From Streptomyces sp. NBC_01439 (GTDB lineage: Bacteria; Actinomycetota; Actinomycetes; Streptomycetales; Streptomycetaceae), in the NCBI RefSeq assembly GCF_036227605.1, contig NZ_CP109487.1, positions 6,695,501 to 6,759,500 of the forward strand: a stretch of 64,000 nucleotides of DNA, read 5' to 3'. The position numbers were made by a program, and so were the translations under genes. Positions 1 through 8,770 of this stretch are shown one piece after another; position 1 is the stretch's first letter, and every line of letters begins with the position of its first letter. The notes beneath the pieces were generated by a model that was given only the letters and a program-made list of their open reading frames with translations, had not been told where the DNA came from and did not search any database.

Positions 1-658
1 CCAGCAGCTTCGAGCTGTTCTCGTCCTCGACCGGCACGAGGTGCTTGAGGCCCTCGATGACGGTGATGTCGGAACCGAAGGACTTCCACGCCGAGGCGAA
101 CTCGACGCCGATGACGCCGCCGCCCAGGACGATCGCCGACTCCGGGACGCGGTCCAGGACCAGCGCGTGGTCCGAGGAGATGATGCGGTTGCCGTCGATG
201 TCCAGGCCCGGCAGGGACTTCGGCACGGAGCCGGTCGCCAGCAGGATGTGGCGGCCCTGGATGCGCTGGCCGTTCACGTCGACGGAAGTCGGGGAGGAGA
301 GGCGGCCCTCTCCCTCGATGTAGGTCACCTTGCGGGAGGCGACCAGGCCCTGCAGACCCTTGTACAGGCCCGAGATGACCTCGTCCTTGTACTTGTGGAC
401 ACCCGCGATGTCGATTCCCTCGAAGGAGGTCTTGACACCGAACTGGGCGGCTTCACGAGCCTGGTCCGCGATCTCGCCCGCGTGCAGCAGAGCCTTCGTG
501 GGGATGCAGCCGTTGTGCAGGCAGGTGCCACCGAGCTTGTTCTTCTCGATCAGGGCAACGTCCAGACCCAGCTGGGATGCGCGCAGCGCCGCGGCGTAAC
601 CGCCACTGCCACCGCCGAGGATCACTAGGTCGAAAACGGTGCTGGCGTCGTTCGCCAC
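1..658 (-). CDS. lpdA: Dihydrolipoyl dehydrogenase (E3), N-terminal part
   Basis: FAD-dependent E3 subunit of the 2-oxo acid dehydrogenase complexes; it reoxidises lipoyl groups with NAD+ in the cytoplasm. About 219 N-terminal residues lie in the window and the gene runs off the left edge. The translated N-terminus carries the FAD-binding GGGSGGYAA motif and the redox-active disulfide motif GGTCLHNGC; a second glycine-rich motif (VLGGGVIGVEFAS) begins the NAD domain. The start is the GTG at 658, which has GGAGG seven bases upstream. It lies downstream of pepA on the same strand but is separated from it by about 310 bases and a hairpin, so it probably has its own promoter. Confidence 0.93.
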   Translation of the reverse strand, partial: MANDASTVFDLVILGGGSGGYAAALRASQLGLDVALIEKNKLGGTCLHNGCIPTKALLHAGEIADQAREAAQFGVKTSFEGIDIAGVHKYKDEVISGLYKGLQGLVASRKVTYIEGEGRLSSPTSVDVNGQRIQGRHILLATGSVPKSLPGLDIDGNRIISSDHALVLDRVPESAIVLGGGVIGVEFASAWKSFGSDITVIEGLKHLVPVEDENSSKLL

Positions 659-860
659 GTCACGTCCTCCATGCATGTGCGCCGGGCACCGGTCCTCAGT
701 GACCGGGCGGCGGCTGGTATACGGCCGCTTGTTTCTTCGGCCCTGTGGTGGGGGCCCTGTCCTGCCGAGAACCCATCTTCGCATTTGTCGGGGGCACGCG
801 GGACGCCGGGCCCACGATGTGATCGGGCGATCTGCCCGGACCGGGGGTTACCGCTGCGTA

Positions 861-884
861 GATACCTACCGAGATACCTACCGA
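861..884 (-). repeat. 12-bp tandem direct repeat upstream of lpdA
   Basis: GATACCTACCGA occurs twice back to back (861-872 and 873-884), about 205 bases upstream of the lpdA start. On the lpdA strand each unit reads TCGGTAGGTATC. Regularly spaced direct repeats of this size often mark a regulator site or promoter-proximal element, but no regulator is identified. The rest of the 659-967 gap shows only the hairpin described separately. Confidence 0.5.
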
Positions 885-910
885 TTCCTTCAGGTTTCGT
901 CGTGAGACGG

Positions 911-945
911 ACGCACCCCGGGCCCTGACCCGGCCCGGGGTGCGT
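911..945 (-). terminator. Hairpin terminator after pepA
   Basis: ACGCACCCCGGGCC at 911-924 pairs perfectly with GGCCCGGGGTGCGT at 932-945 across a 7-base loop. It lies 23 bases past the pepA stop codon on the minus strand. There is no long U-run, as is usual for Streptomyces hairpin terminators. Confidence 0.7.
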
Positions 946-967
946 CACGTCACATCGAACGGGGTGG

Positions 968-2506
968 TCAGCCGAGGTCGCCCGTGGCCGTGCGCTCGGC
1001 GAGGCGCACCAGGGTGCGGACGGCGGAGCCGGTGCCGCCCTTGGGGGTGTAGCCGTGCGGCGCACCCTCGTGGAAGGCCGGGCCGGCGATGTCGAGGTGG
1101 GCCCAGGTGATGCCCTCGCCGACGAACTCCTGCAGGAAGAGGCCGGCCACCAGGCCGCCGCCCATGCGGACGCCCATGTTCGCGATGTCGGCGGTGGGGG
1201 AGTCCATGGTCTTGCGCAGCTCCGCGGGGAGCGGCATCGGCCAGGAGGACTCGCCGACCTCCTCGGCGATCTCGTGGATCGACGTGCGGAAGGCGTCGTC
1301 GTTGGCCATGATCCCGAAGGTGCGGTCGCCGAGGGCGAGCACCATGGCGCCGGTCAGGGTGGCGACGTCGACGATCGCGTCCGGGTTGTCCTCGGAGGCC
1401 TTGGTCAGCGCGTCACCGAGGACCAGACGGCCCTCGGCGTCGGTGTTGAGGACCTCGACGGTCTTGCCGCTGTACATGCGCAGCACGTCACCGGGCTTGG
1501 TGGCGGAGCCGGACGGCATGTTCTCGGCGAGCGCGAGCCAACCGGTGACGTTGACCTTCAGGCCCAGCTTCGCGGCCGCGACGACGGAGGCGAACACGGC
1601 GGCGGCGCCGGCCATGTCGCACTTCATCGTCTCGTTGTGGCCGGCCGGCTTCAGGGAGATGCCGCCCGAGTCGTAGGTGATGCCCTTGCCGACGAAGGCC
1701 AGGGTCTTCTCCGCCTTCGGGTGCGTGTAGGTGAGCTTGACCAGGCGCGGCAGGTTCTCGGAGCCCTTGCCGACGCCCATGATGCCGCCGTAGCCGCCCT
1801 TGACCAGGGCCTTCTCGTCCAGCACCTGGACCTTGATGCCGTTCTCCTTCGCGGCCGCGGAGGCGACCGCGGCGAAGGCCTCGGGGGTCAGGTCGTTCGG
1901 CGGGGTGTTCACCAGGTCACGGGCGACGTTGACCTCGGTCGCGACGACCGCGGCGCGCTCGGCGGCGGCCTTGTGCTCCTTGTCGCGGGGCTTGGCGCCC
2001 AGCAGGGCCACCTCGGCGAGCGGCTGCTTCGGGCCGGCACCCTTGGCTTCCTTGCGGGCCTTGTTCTCGCCGCCCTGGTAGGCGGTGAACGCGTACGCGC
2101 CCAGCAGGGCGCCCTCGGCGACGGCGGTGACGGCCGAGGCGTCCTCCAGGGGGAGGGCGAAGGCGGCCTTCTTGTTGCCGTGCAGCGCGCGGGCGGCGGC
2201 GCCGGCGGCGCGGCGCAGCACCTCCTCGTCGAACGACTCGCCCTTCTCCGGGACGGAGCCGAGCCCCACTGCCAGCACGACCGGGACCTTGAGGCCCGCC
2301 GGGGCCGGCAGCTTGGTGATCTCGCCTTCGGCGCCCGAGGCGCCCAGCGCGTCGAGGACGCCGGCGAGCTTACCGTCGTACGCCTTGTCCACGGCCTCGG
2401 CGCCCGCGGCGACGATCGGTCCCTTGGGGCCCTTCGCCACGCCGACCACGAGGGCGTCGGCGCGGAGCGTCGCCGCGCCGGCAGTGCTGAGAGTCAGAGC
2501 AGTCAC
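968..2506 (-). CDS. pepA: Leucyl aminopeptidase (M17 family)
   Basis: Cytosolic dinuclear-metal aminopeptidase that removes N-terminal residues, leucine preferred, in peptide turnover. The 512-residue product has the usual family length. The M17 signature NTDAEGRLVL is in the C-terminal catalytic half, preceded by the metal/Lys motif GKGITYDSGG. The start chosen is GTG at 2506 (VTALTLSTAG); longer open frames upstream run into the divergent promoter region and look non-coding. Located behind lpdA on the same strand, as in other Streptomyces; hairpin terminator at 911-945. Confidence 0.93.
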   Translation of the reverse strand: MTALTLSTAGAATLRADALVVGVAKGPKGPIVAAGAEAVDKAYDGKLAGVLDALGASGAEGEITKLPAPAGLKVPVVLAVGLGSVPEKGESFDEEVLRRAAGAAARALHGNKKAAFALPLEDASAVTAVAEGALLGAYAFTAYQGGENKARKEAKGAGPKQPLAEVALLGAKPRDKEHKAAAERAAVVATEVNVARDLVNTPPNDLTPEAFAAVASAAAKENGIKVQVLDEKALVKGGYGGIMGVGKGSENLPRLVKLTYTHPKAEKTLAFVGKGITYDSGGISLKPAGHNETMKCDMAGAAAVFASVVAAAKLGLKVNVTGWLALAENMPSGSATKPGDVLRMYSGKTVEVLNTDAEGRLVLGDALTKASEDNPDAIVDVATLTGAMVLALGDRTFGIMANDDAFRTSIHEIAEEVGESSWPMPLPAELRKTMDSPTADIANMGVRMGGGLVAGLFLQEFVGEGITWAHLDIAGPAFHEGAPHGYTPKGGTGSAVRTLVRLAERTATGDLG

Positions 2507-2850
2507 GGTGGTGAAGTCTCGCTTCCGTTGTGTGTGTGGGCCGAGTGGGTGGACGGCCATCCGTAGCGATCGTATTCGGGCCCGACGGCCGCCAGAAATG
2601 AGCCTACGCGTACGCGCTCGTCCGTACGTCACTCGAAGGTTTGGCAAGTTGTTCGATCAAGCGGCCATCAGGTTCACCCATCTGTGGACTCTGCTCCAGG
2701 TTTGCCCCGTAGACCTAACGAGGTCCGAGAGACTCGGTCCACTCTCGCAAGGGGACGCGGGGTTCCTTTGCATGATTTCCACAGAGCCTCCCAGGCCCGG
2801 CTGTCCGCCAAGGGCCGGTCGAGGGACGCCTGCGGGGGGAAAGGCCGAAT
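2507..2850. promoter_or_regulatory. Divergent intergenic region, pepA / exopolysaccharide locus
   Basis: This 344-base gap must hold the promoters of pepA (leftward) and of the exopolysaccharide locus (rightward). Two small inverted repeats are visible: GACCT-aacg-AGGTC at 2712-2725 and CCGAG-aga-CTCGG immediately after it (2725-2738). They could be an operator or RNA hairpins in the leader of the rightward transcript. No convincing -35/-10 pair was identified and no small gene is evident. Confidence 0.35.
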
Positions 2851-4878
2851 ATGGTCAACAAGAATCGGATGAACAGGGTCGCCGCGATGATGGCGGCAGC
2901 CGCCTTGGTGTCCGTGGTAGTACCCGCCTCGACCGCCCAGGCGGCCGTGGCACCGCGCATCGACCTGAAGGTGCTGGTCGTCGACGACGGCGGCAGCTCG
3001 GTCGAGGCGATCACCGCGGAACTCCGCGACACGGGGGTGCCCTACACCCGCGTCCAGCTGGGCAGCAGCGGCCGCCCGGTCATCAACGCGGGCTTCCTCA
3101 GCGACACGGTCGACGGCCGCCCGCGCGCCAAGTACCAGGGCGTCGTCCTGCCGAACGAGAACCCGTTCGGCGAGGGTTCGGCCGAGATGGCCGCCCTCAC
3201 CGCTTACGAGACGACCTACGGCATCCGCCAGGTTGACGCCTACACCTGGGCCCACCCGGGCGTCGGGCTGGAATACACCGACAACGGCGGCTACAGCGGC
3301 CAGCTCGACGGCACCCAGGCCGCCGTCACCACCGCCGGAAAGGCCGGCCCCTTCGCCTACCTCGGCGGCCAGGTCACCTTCGAGGACAACTCGGCCCTGG
3401 TCCCCGAGAGCTTCGGCTTCATGGGCAAGCCGCGCCCCGGCTACACCAGCTACGTCGATGCGCCCGTCGGCTCCGGCCGGGCCTCCCTCGTCGGCGAGTA
3501 CACGCACGACGGCCGCAGCGAACTGGTCGTCACCTTCGGCTACAACCAGTACCAGCAGCAGTTCCGGCTGCTCGCCCGCGGCATCGTCGACTGGCTGACC
3601 CAGGGCGTGCACCTCGGCCAGAGCCGCAGCTACTTCGCGGTCCACGTCGATGACGTCTTCGCCCCCGACGCCCGCTGGAACAAGGAGCTGAACTGCACGC
3701 CGGGCGACTACGCCTGTGCGGGCGGCGAGGGCAAGGAGAGCACCATCCGGATGAGCGCCGCCGACGCCGTGTACGCGGCGCAGTGGCAGACGTCCAAGAA
3801 CTTCAAGCTGGACATGCTCTTCAACGGCGGCGCCGGCGAGGAGTGGAAGGCCGAGAACGGCGGCGTCGACGCGATGACCGCCCAGCTCGTCGCCGACCGC
3901 GCCAAGTACCGGTGGATGAACCACACCTACACCCACCCGTTCCTCGGCTGCGTCCAGAACACCGCCGTCACCCCGTGGACCTGCACGAAGAACGCCGCCG
4001 GCGCGATCCAGTACATGAGCCGCGCCGACATCTCCGCCCAGATCCGCGACAACAACAACTGGGCCGCCGCCAAGGGCATCACCACCGACAAGACCGAACT
4101 GGTCACCGGTGAGCACTCCGGTCTCAAGACCGCACCGCAGCAGCCCGTGGACAACCCCAACCTGGCCGGCGCCCTCGCCGACAACGGGGTCAAGTGGGCG
4201 GGCAGCGACAACTCCCGCGAACCGGCGCAGCGAGCCGTCGGCGCGGCCCTCACCGTCCCCCGGCACCCGATGAACGTGTACTACAACACGGGCACCAACG
4301 CCGAGATGGCCGACGAGTACAACTGGATCTACACCAGCCGCGCCCACGGCGGAAGCGGCATCTGCGAGGACAACCCGGCGACCTCCACCTGCCTGCCGGC
4401 CCCGCTGAACGTCAACACCGGCTACCTCGACACCATTGTCCCGGCCGAAGCCCGCACCGCCCTGCGGCACGTCCTGGCCAACGACCCGCGGCCGCACTAC
4501 GTCCACCAGTCCAACCTCGCCGAGGACCGGACCCTCTACCCCGTGCTCAACCAGGTCCTCGACACCTACCGCACCCTGTACGCCCCCAGCGCGCCGATCG
4601 TCAACCAGAGCATGAAGGACACCGGCGTCGAGTTCCAGCGCCGCGCCGCCTGGGACAAGGCCCTCGCGGACGGCAAGGTCACCGCCTACCGCATCGGCAA
4701 GGACGTCACCATCAAGGCGCCCTCCGGGGTCGTCGCCCCGATGACCGCCCCCACCGGCACCAAGAAGCAGCTGCTGCTCGGCACCGCCGACTTCGGCACC
4801 GCCTACGCCGGTACCCGCTCCGCCTGGACCGGTCCGGAGACGCTCCAGAGCGCCGTCACGCTCAAGCTGCCCAGCTGA
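2851..4878 (+). CDS. Secreted polysaccharide deacetylase-like protein (Agd3/CE18-like)
   Basis: A 675-residue exported protein. Residues 1-31 form a Sec signal peptide (basic start, alanine-rich core, probable cleavage after AQA). A deacetylase-like centre is suggested by HVDD at 265-268 and HTYTH at 358-362, which resemble the Asp and HxxxH metal ligands of NodB-like esterases. Gene context (GT4 enzyme, Sph3-like protein, GH114 protein) points to the Agd3/CE18 type, which partly deacetylates galactosaminogalactan. The start ATG follows a purine-rich GGGGGGAAAGG. It is the first gene of the locus; a hairpin lies before the next gene. The exact esterase family is inferred from context and motifs. 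Confidence 0.68.
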   Translation: MVNKNRMNRVAAMMAAAALVSVVVPASTAQAAVAPRIDLKVLVVDDGGSSVEAITAELRDTGVPYTRVQLGSSGRPVINAGFLSDTVDGRPRAKYQGVVLPNENPFGEGSAEMAALTAYETTYGIRQVDAYTWAHPGVGLEYTDNGGYSGQLDGTQAAVTTAGKAGPFAYLGGQVTFEDNSALVPESFGFMGKPRPGYTSYVDAPVGSGRASLVGEYTHDGRSELVVTFGYNQYQQQFRLLARGIVDWLTQGVHLGQSRSYFAVHVDDVFAPDARWNKELNCTPGDYACAGGEGKESTIRMSAADAVYAAQWQTSKNFKLDMLFNGGAGEEWKAENGGVDAMTAQLVADRAKYRWMNHTYTHPFLGCVQNTAVTPWTCTKNAAGAIQYMSRADISAQIRDNNNWAAAKGITTDKTELVTGEHSGLKTAPQQPVDNPNLAGALADNGVKWAGSDNSREPAQRAVGAALTVPRHPMNVYYNTGTNAEMADEYNWIYTSRAHGGSGICEDNPATSTCLPAPLNVNTGYLDTIVPAEARTALRHVLANDPRPHYVHQSNLAEDRTLYPVLNQVLDTYRTLYAPSAPIVNQSMKDTGVEFQRRAAWDKALADGKVTAYRIGKDVTIKAPSGVVAPMTAPTGTKKQLLLGTADFGTAYAGTRSAWTGPETLQSAVTLKLPS

Positions 4879-4911
4879 CCGTCCGGCAAGCCACCACAAG
4901 CACCACGTAGC

Positions 4912-4949
4912 GCCGGCGCTCCGCGAACCCACGGGCGCCGGCCCCTTTT
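4912..4949 (+). terminator. Hairpin plus T-run inside the exopolysaccharide locus
   Basis: GCCGGCGC (4912-4919) pairs with GCGCCGGC (4935-4942) and is followed by CCCTTTT. It sits between the deacetylase-like gene and the glycosyltransferase. It may be a partial terminator that lowers expression of the downstream genes relative to the secreted enzyme. Confidence 0.45.
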
Positions 4950-4971
4950 CCGTCCTGGGGGGACACACCGC

Positions 4972-6525
4972 ATGAGTCATGGGCGTCACGTCACCATGCT
5001 CACCGAAGGCACCTATCCGCACGTCCACGGCGGCGTCAGCACCTGGTGCGACCAACTGGTACGAGGCATGCCGGAGGTCGACTTCAACGTCATAGCCCTG
5101 ACCGGCTCCGGACGAGAGCCGGTCACCTGGGAACTGCCCCGCAACGTCTACCGGCACACCGCCTTCCCGCTCTGGGGGCCGCTCCCGGCGCGCATCCGCC
5201 GGTCGACCCTGCGCGGCAGGGCGCAGCGCCGCTTCACCGAGGTCTACGAGAGCTTCCTGCTCACCCTGCTCGATCCCGAGCCCGATCCGGCCCGGCACAG
5301 CTTCTCCGAGGCCCTGCGCGAACTGGCCGTCCTCGCCCGGGCCGGAAAGCTCGCCCCGGCCCTGCGCTCCGAGTCGGTGCTGCGCCTGCTGATGAACGTG
5401 TGGACCCGGCCCGGACTCGTCACCGCCGAGGCCGAGCCCACGATCCACGACGCGCTCACCGCCACCGACCTGCTGGAACACGCGCTGCGCCCGCTCGGCG
5501 TCCGGATCCCTCCCGACAGCGTCGCGCACGCCGTCAGCAGCGGCCTCGCCACCCTCCCGGCCCTCGCCGCCAAATACCTCGACGGGGTCCCCTTCCTGCT
5601 CACCGAGCACGGCATCTACCTGCGCGAGCGCTACCTCGGCTACCGCAGCGCCGCCCAGCGCTGGCCCGTCAAGGCCCTCATGCTCGGCTTCTACCGCGAG
5701 CTCAACACCGAGGGCTACCGGCAGGCCGACCTGATCACCCCGTGCAACCAGTACAACCGCCGCTGGGAGGAGCGCGGGGGTGCCGAGTCCGAGCGCATCC
5801 GCACCGTTTACAACGGCGTGGACCCGCACGCCTTCCCCGAGGCCGGCCCCGAACCCGACGTGCCCACCCTCAGCTGGTGCGGCCGCATCGACCCGATCAA
5901 GGACCTCGAAACCCTCATCCGGGCCTACGCCTTCATGCGTGAGGAACTCCCCGCCCTGCGGCTGCGCCTCTTCGGGCCCGTCCCGGCCGGCTGCGAGGAG
6001 TACAAGCTCCGCCTGGAGAAGCTCGCCGCCGAACTCGGCGTGACCGACGGAATCACCTACGAGGGCCGCATAGAGCAGGTGGCCCTGGCCTACGCGGCCG
6101 GCAGCGTCGTCATGCTCTCCTCCATCAGCGAGGGCTTCCCCTTCAGCATCATCGAGGCCATGTCCTGCGGCCGCACCACCGTCTCCACCGACGTCGGCGG
6201 GGTCCGCGAGGCCGTCGGCGACACCGGCCTCGTCGTACCGCCGCGCGAGCCCGAGACCATGGCCCGCGCCACCCTCGCCCTGCTGCGCGACGACGAACGC
6301 CGGGCCGAGCTCGGCCGGCTGTCCCGCAAGCGGGTCGTCGAGAAGTTCACCCTCCACCAGTCCGTGGACGGCTTCCGGCACATCTACCGCGAACTCGCCG
6401 GCCAGCCCGTCCTGCCCGTCCACGCGGGCGACGCGTGGACCCAGCGGCTCGCCGATCCCTGGTACCGCGAACTCGCCGCCATGGGGCACCCCCAGACGGA
6501 CTCCGGGGAAGGGGGCTCGTGGTGA
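4972..6525 (+). CDS. PelF-like GT4 glycosyltransferase
   Basis: A 517-residue cytoplasmic GT-B fold enzyme, probably polymerising an amino-sugar exopolysaccharide from UDP-sugars. The N-terminal motif TEGTYPHVHGGVSTW is typical of PelF-type GT4 proteins, and the C-terminal domain has the nucleotide-sugar motif SEGFPFSIIEAMSCG (E-x7-E). No membrane segment is seen. The start ATG has a GGGGGGA ribosome-binding site. It overlaps the next gene, for a membrane protein, by a few bases, so the two are translationally coupled. In Pel systems PelF works with the membrane protein PelG; in Aspergillus the corresponding enzyme is Gtb3. The acceptor and sugar are inferred. Confidence 0.8.
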   Translation: MSHGRHVTMLTEGTYPHVHGGVSTWCDQLVRGMPEVDFNVIALTGSGREPVTWELPRNVYRHTAFPLWGPLPARIRRSTLRGRAQRRFTEVYESFLLTLLDPEPDPARHSFSEALRELAVLARAGKLAPALRSESVLRLLMNVWTRPGLVTAEAEPTIHDALTATDLLEHALRPLGVRIPPDSVAHAVSSGLATLPALAAKYLDGVPFLLTEHGIYLRERYLGYRSAAQRWPVKALMLGFYRELNTEGYRQADLITPCNQYNRRWEERGGAESERIRTVYNGVDPHAFPEAGPEPDVPTLSWCGRIDPIKDLETLIRAYAFMREELPALRLRLFGPVPAGCEEYKLRLEKLAAELGVTDGITYEGRIEQVALAYAAGSVVMLSSISEGFPFSIIEAMSCGRTTVSTDVGGVREAVGDTGLVVPPREPETMARATLALLRDDERRAELGRLSRKRVVEKFTLHQSVDGFRHIYRELAGQPVLPVHAGDAWTQRLADPWYRELAAMGHPQTDSGEGGSW

Positions 6526-8078
6526 GCGGATCGCTCTGGCTCAAGCCGCCCGGTTCCGGCGCCGACACGCTCCCGGCCGTCCCCCGGCCGCGCCGCGACG
6601 GCCCCGGCGCGGACGTCACCGCCGCCGACGCCGCCACCGACCCGATGGACGAACTCGCCGAACGCCTCGACGTGTTCATCGCCTCTGCCGTCCACCCCGA
6701 CGAGATCGCCGCCATCCTCGAATCCGACGGCATGACGGACGAGTACATCCGGCTCACCTACGGCCGGCACGACTCCTTCGCGCTCGCCGAGGAGCTCTAC
6801 GCCCGGGTGCCCCGCTCTTTCCCGGAGCCGGGCGCCGCCCCCGACCCCTGGAAGGTCTCCCTCACCGCCTGCCTGCTGCGCGGGGTGATCTTCGCCCTGC
6901 CCGGCCTCGCCTACCTGCTCGGCGCGCCCCTGCTCGAAGGCCCCCAGGACCGCCTCGGCCTGCCCGCCGGAACCCTGACCCTGCTCGCCGGTGCGCTCAT
7001 CGGCTGGGTCTGGGACCAGACCCTGTCCCACCGGGCGTACTCCTGGCTCGGCCTCGGCGACCGGCGCGCCGCCGGGCGGACCCTGCTCGTCGGAGCCCCC
7101 GTCGGCGCCCTGTTGGGCACCGCCGCCGCACTGGCGGTGCCCGGCGGGCCGCCGTTCTCCTACGCCTTCGCCGCCGGACAGGCCTTCTACGTCGGGGCCG
7201 CCACCGTCCTGCTGGTCCTCGGCCGGGAACGGGTCCTGCTTGCCGCGCTCGCCCCGATGGCCGCCGGAGCACTGCTCGCGCTCTTCGTCGACCTGCCCGT
7301 GCCGGTCCGGGTGACCCTGCTCGTGGTGTCCCTGCTGGCCGCCTGCGCCCTGGCCCTACGGGAACTCCCGCTGCGCGCCGGGCTGCGGTCCGCCGTGCGC
7401 CGGATCCGTGCCCACGCGGCCCGCCGACCCGGCCAGGGCCCCGTGCGCTGGCAGATGCTGCGCGGCGCCGAGGAGGACTTCGCACCCCGCGGACCCCGGA
7501 TCGGGGACTCGGTCCCCTTCGGGGTGTTCGGCCTCGGCACCGGCCTGCTCGTGCTGTACGCCGCCCTCGGGGAGGTCCTCGCCGGAGGCCCCGCCGAGGA
7601 GGTCGCCGCCCCCTCGGCGGTGGCCCTCACCCTCAGCATGGGCCCGGCCGAATGGCTGCTCCACCGTTTCCGCAGCGGGACCCTCTCCGGACTCCAGGGG
7701 GCCCGCTCGCCCCGGGCCTTCCGCCAGAGGATGCTCGCCACCCTGACCCGGTGCCTGGCCGTCTACCTGACCGTCCTGCTGGTCCTGGGACTGGCCGGCA
7801 CCCTGCTCTGGCCCGGCGCCCCCGTCCTCACCGGAGTCCGGATCGCGACCCTGCTGCTGCTCGGGGCCGTCATGTGGACCGGGCTGCTCCTGCAGTCCTT
7901 CGGAGCGGTCCGGCCCGCGGCCGTGGTCTGCTCCTCGGCCGCCGTCGTCCAGAGCCTGGCCCTGCTGACCGGCCTCGGCCAGCCCCGGGCGGTCCAACTG
8001 GTGGTGGCGGGCGCCGCCGCCACCGTACTGGCCGCCCTGGTCTGCCTGCTCCTCGGCCGCGCGACCGCCCACCGATGA
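6519..8078 (+). CDS. Polytopic membrane protein of the exopolysaccharide locus (PelG analogue?)
   Basis: A 519-residue protein with a cytoplasmic N-terminal stretch of about 110 residues followed by roughly ten or more hydrophobic segments to the C-terminus. No enzymatic motif is visible. It starts at GTG 6519 or the adjacent GTG 6522, inside the stop of the glycosyltransferase gene, and itself overlaps an ATGA at 8075. Position next to a PelF-like enzyme suggests it carries the polymer or polymerase through the membrane, as PelG or the transmembrane part of fungal Gtb3 would. I cannot show sequence homology to PelG, so the role is inferred from context and topology. Confidence 0.6.
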   Translation: MVSGSLWLKPPGSGADTLPAVPRPRRDGPGADVTAADAATDPMDELAERLDVFIASAVHPDEIAAILESDGMTDEYIRLTYGRHDSFALAEELYARVPRSFPEPGAAPDPWKVSLTACLLRGVIFALPGLAYLLGAPLLEGPQDRLGLPAGTLTLLAGALIGWVWDQTLSHRAYSWLGLGDRRAAGRTLLVGAPVGALLGTAAALAVPGGPPFSYAFAAGQAFYVGAATVLLVLGRERVLLAALAPMAAGALLALFVDLPVPVRVTLLVVSLLAACALALRELPLRAGLRSAVRRIRAHAARRPGQGPVRWQMLRGAEEDFAPRGPRIGDSVPFGVFGLGTGLLVLYAALGEVLAGGPAEEVAAPSAVALTLSMGPAEWLLHRFRSGTLSGLQGARSPRAFRQRMLATLTRCLAVYLTVLLVLGLAGTLLWPGAPVLTGVRIATLLLLGAVMWTGLLLQSFGAVRPAAVVCSSAAVVQSLALLTGLGQPRAVQLVVAGAAATVLAALVCLLLGRATAHR

Positions 8079-8107
8079 CGCACCCCCCGTCCGAGAAGAA
8101 GGACCCC

Positions 8108-8770
8108 ATGCTGCTGGTGCCCCTCTACGAGCATCCCGCCGACCGGCCGGAAGCCTGGGAGCGGCTCATCCGCTCCGCCGGCCGGCTGCACTCGGTGGTC
8201 CTCAACCCCGACAGCGGACCGGGCGCTGTCCGCGACGAACGGTTCGCCGTCGTCGCCGAACGGCTGCGCGAGGCCGGGGTACCCGTCCTCGGGTACGCCG
8301 ACACCGACTACGGGCGGCGCCCGCACGCCGAGGTGGTGCAGGACCTGCTGCGCCACCGCGACTGGTACGCCACCGACGGGGCCTTCCTCGACCAGGCCTC
8401 CGCCGACCCGGAACTGCTCCCGCACTACGGGCGGCTCGCGGTCGCCGCCCGGGCCGCGGGCGCCCGCACCCTCGTCCTCAACCACGGGATCCACCCGCAC
8501 CCCGGGTACGCCGAACTCGCCGACCTGCTCGTCACCTTCGAGGGCCCCTGGGACGCCTACCGGGACGCGGCCCCCGCACCGCCGTGGACCGCCGACCACC
8601 CGGCCGCGCGGTTCTGCCACCTCGTCTACGCCGTCCCGCCGGGCCCGTTCGCCGCCCGGCGCGCCGAGGAACTCGCCACCGAACGCGGGGCCGCGGTGCA
8701 CTGCGCCGTCCCGGGCAGCGGCGCGCACCCCTGGGGGACCCTGCCGTACGCGCTGGAGGCGGCGGGATGA
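8108..8770 (+). CDS. Spherulin-4 / Sph3-like protein (GH135-like)
   Basis: A 220-residue protein whose start (MLLVPLYEHP) and motifs VVLNPDSGPG, VLGYADTDYG and GAFLDQAS match the spherulation-specific family 4 pattern, a TIM-barrel family that includes the fungal galactosaminogalactan hydrolase Sph3 (GH135). The start at 8108 has a good AGAAGGA site; ATG 8075 (ATGA overlap with the previous gene) is the alternative but lacks one. Neither start gives a signal peptide, unlike fungal Sph3, which is odd for a polymer hydrolase and suggests a cytoplasmic or membrane-associated role. It overlaps the GH114 gene by ATGA. Confidence 0.72.
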   Translation: MLLVPLYEHPADRPEAWERLIRSAGRLHSVVLNPDSGPGAVRDERFAVVAERLREAGVPVLGYADTDYGRRPHAEVVQDLLRHRDWYATDGAFLDQASADPELLPHYGRLAVAARAAGARTLVLNHGIHPHPGYAELADLLVTFEGPWDAYRDAAPAPPWTADHPAARFCHLVYAVPPGPFAARRAEELATERGAAVHCAVPGSGAHPWGTLPYALEAAG

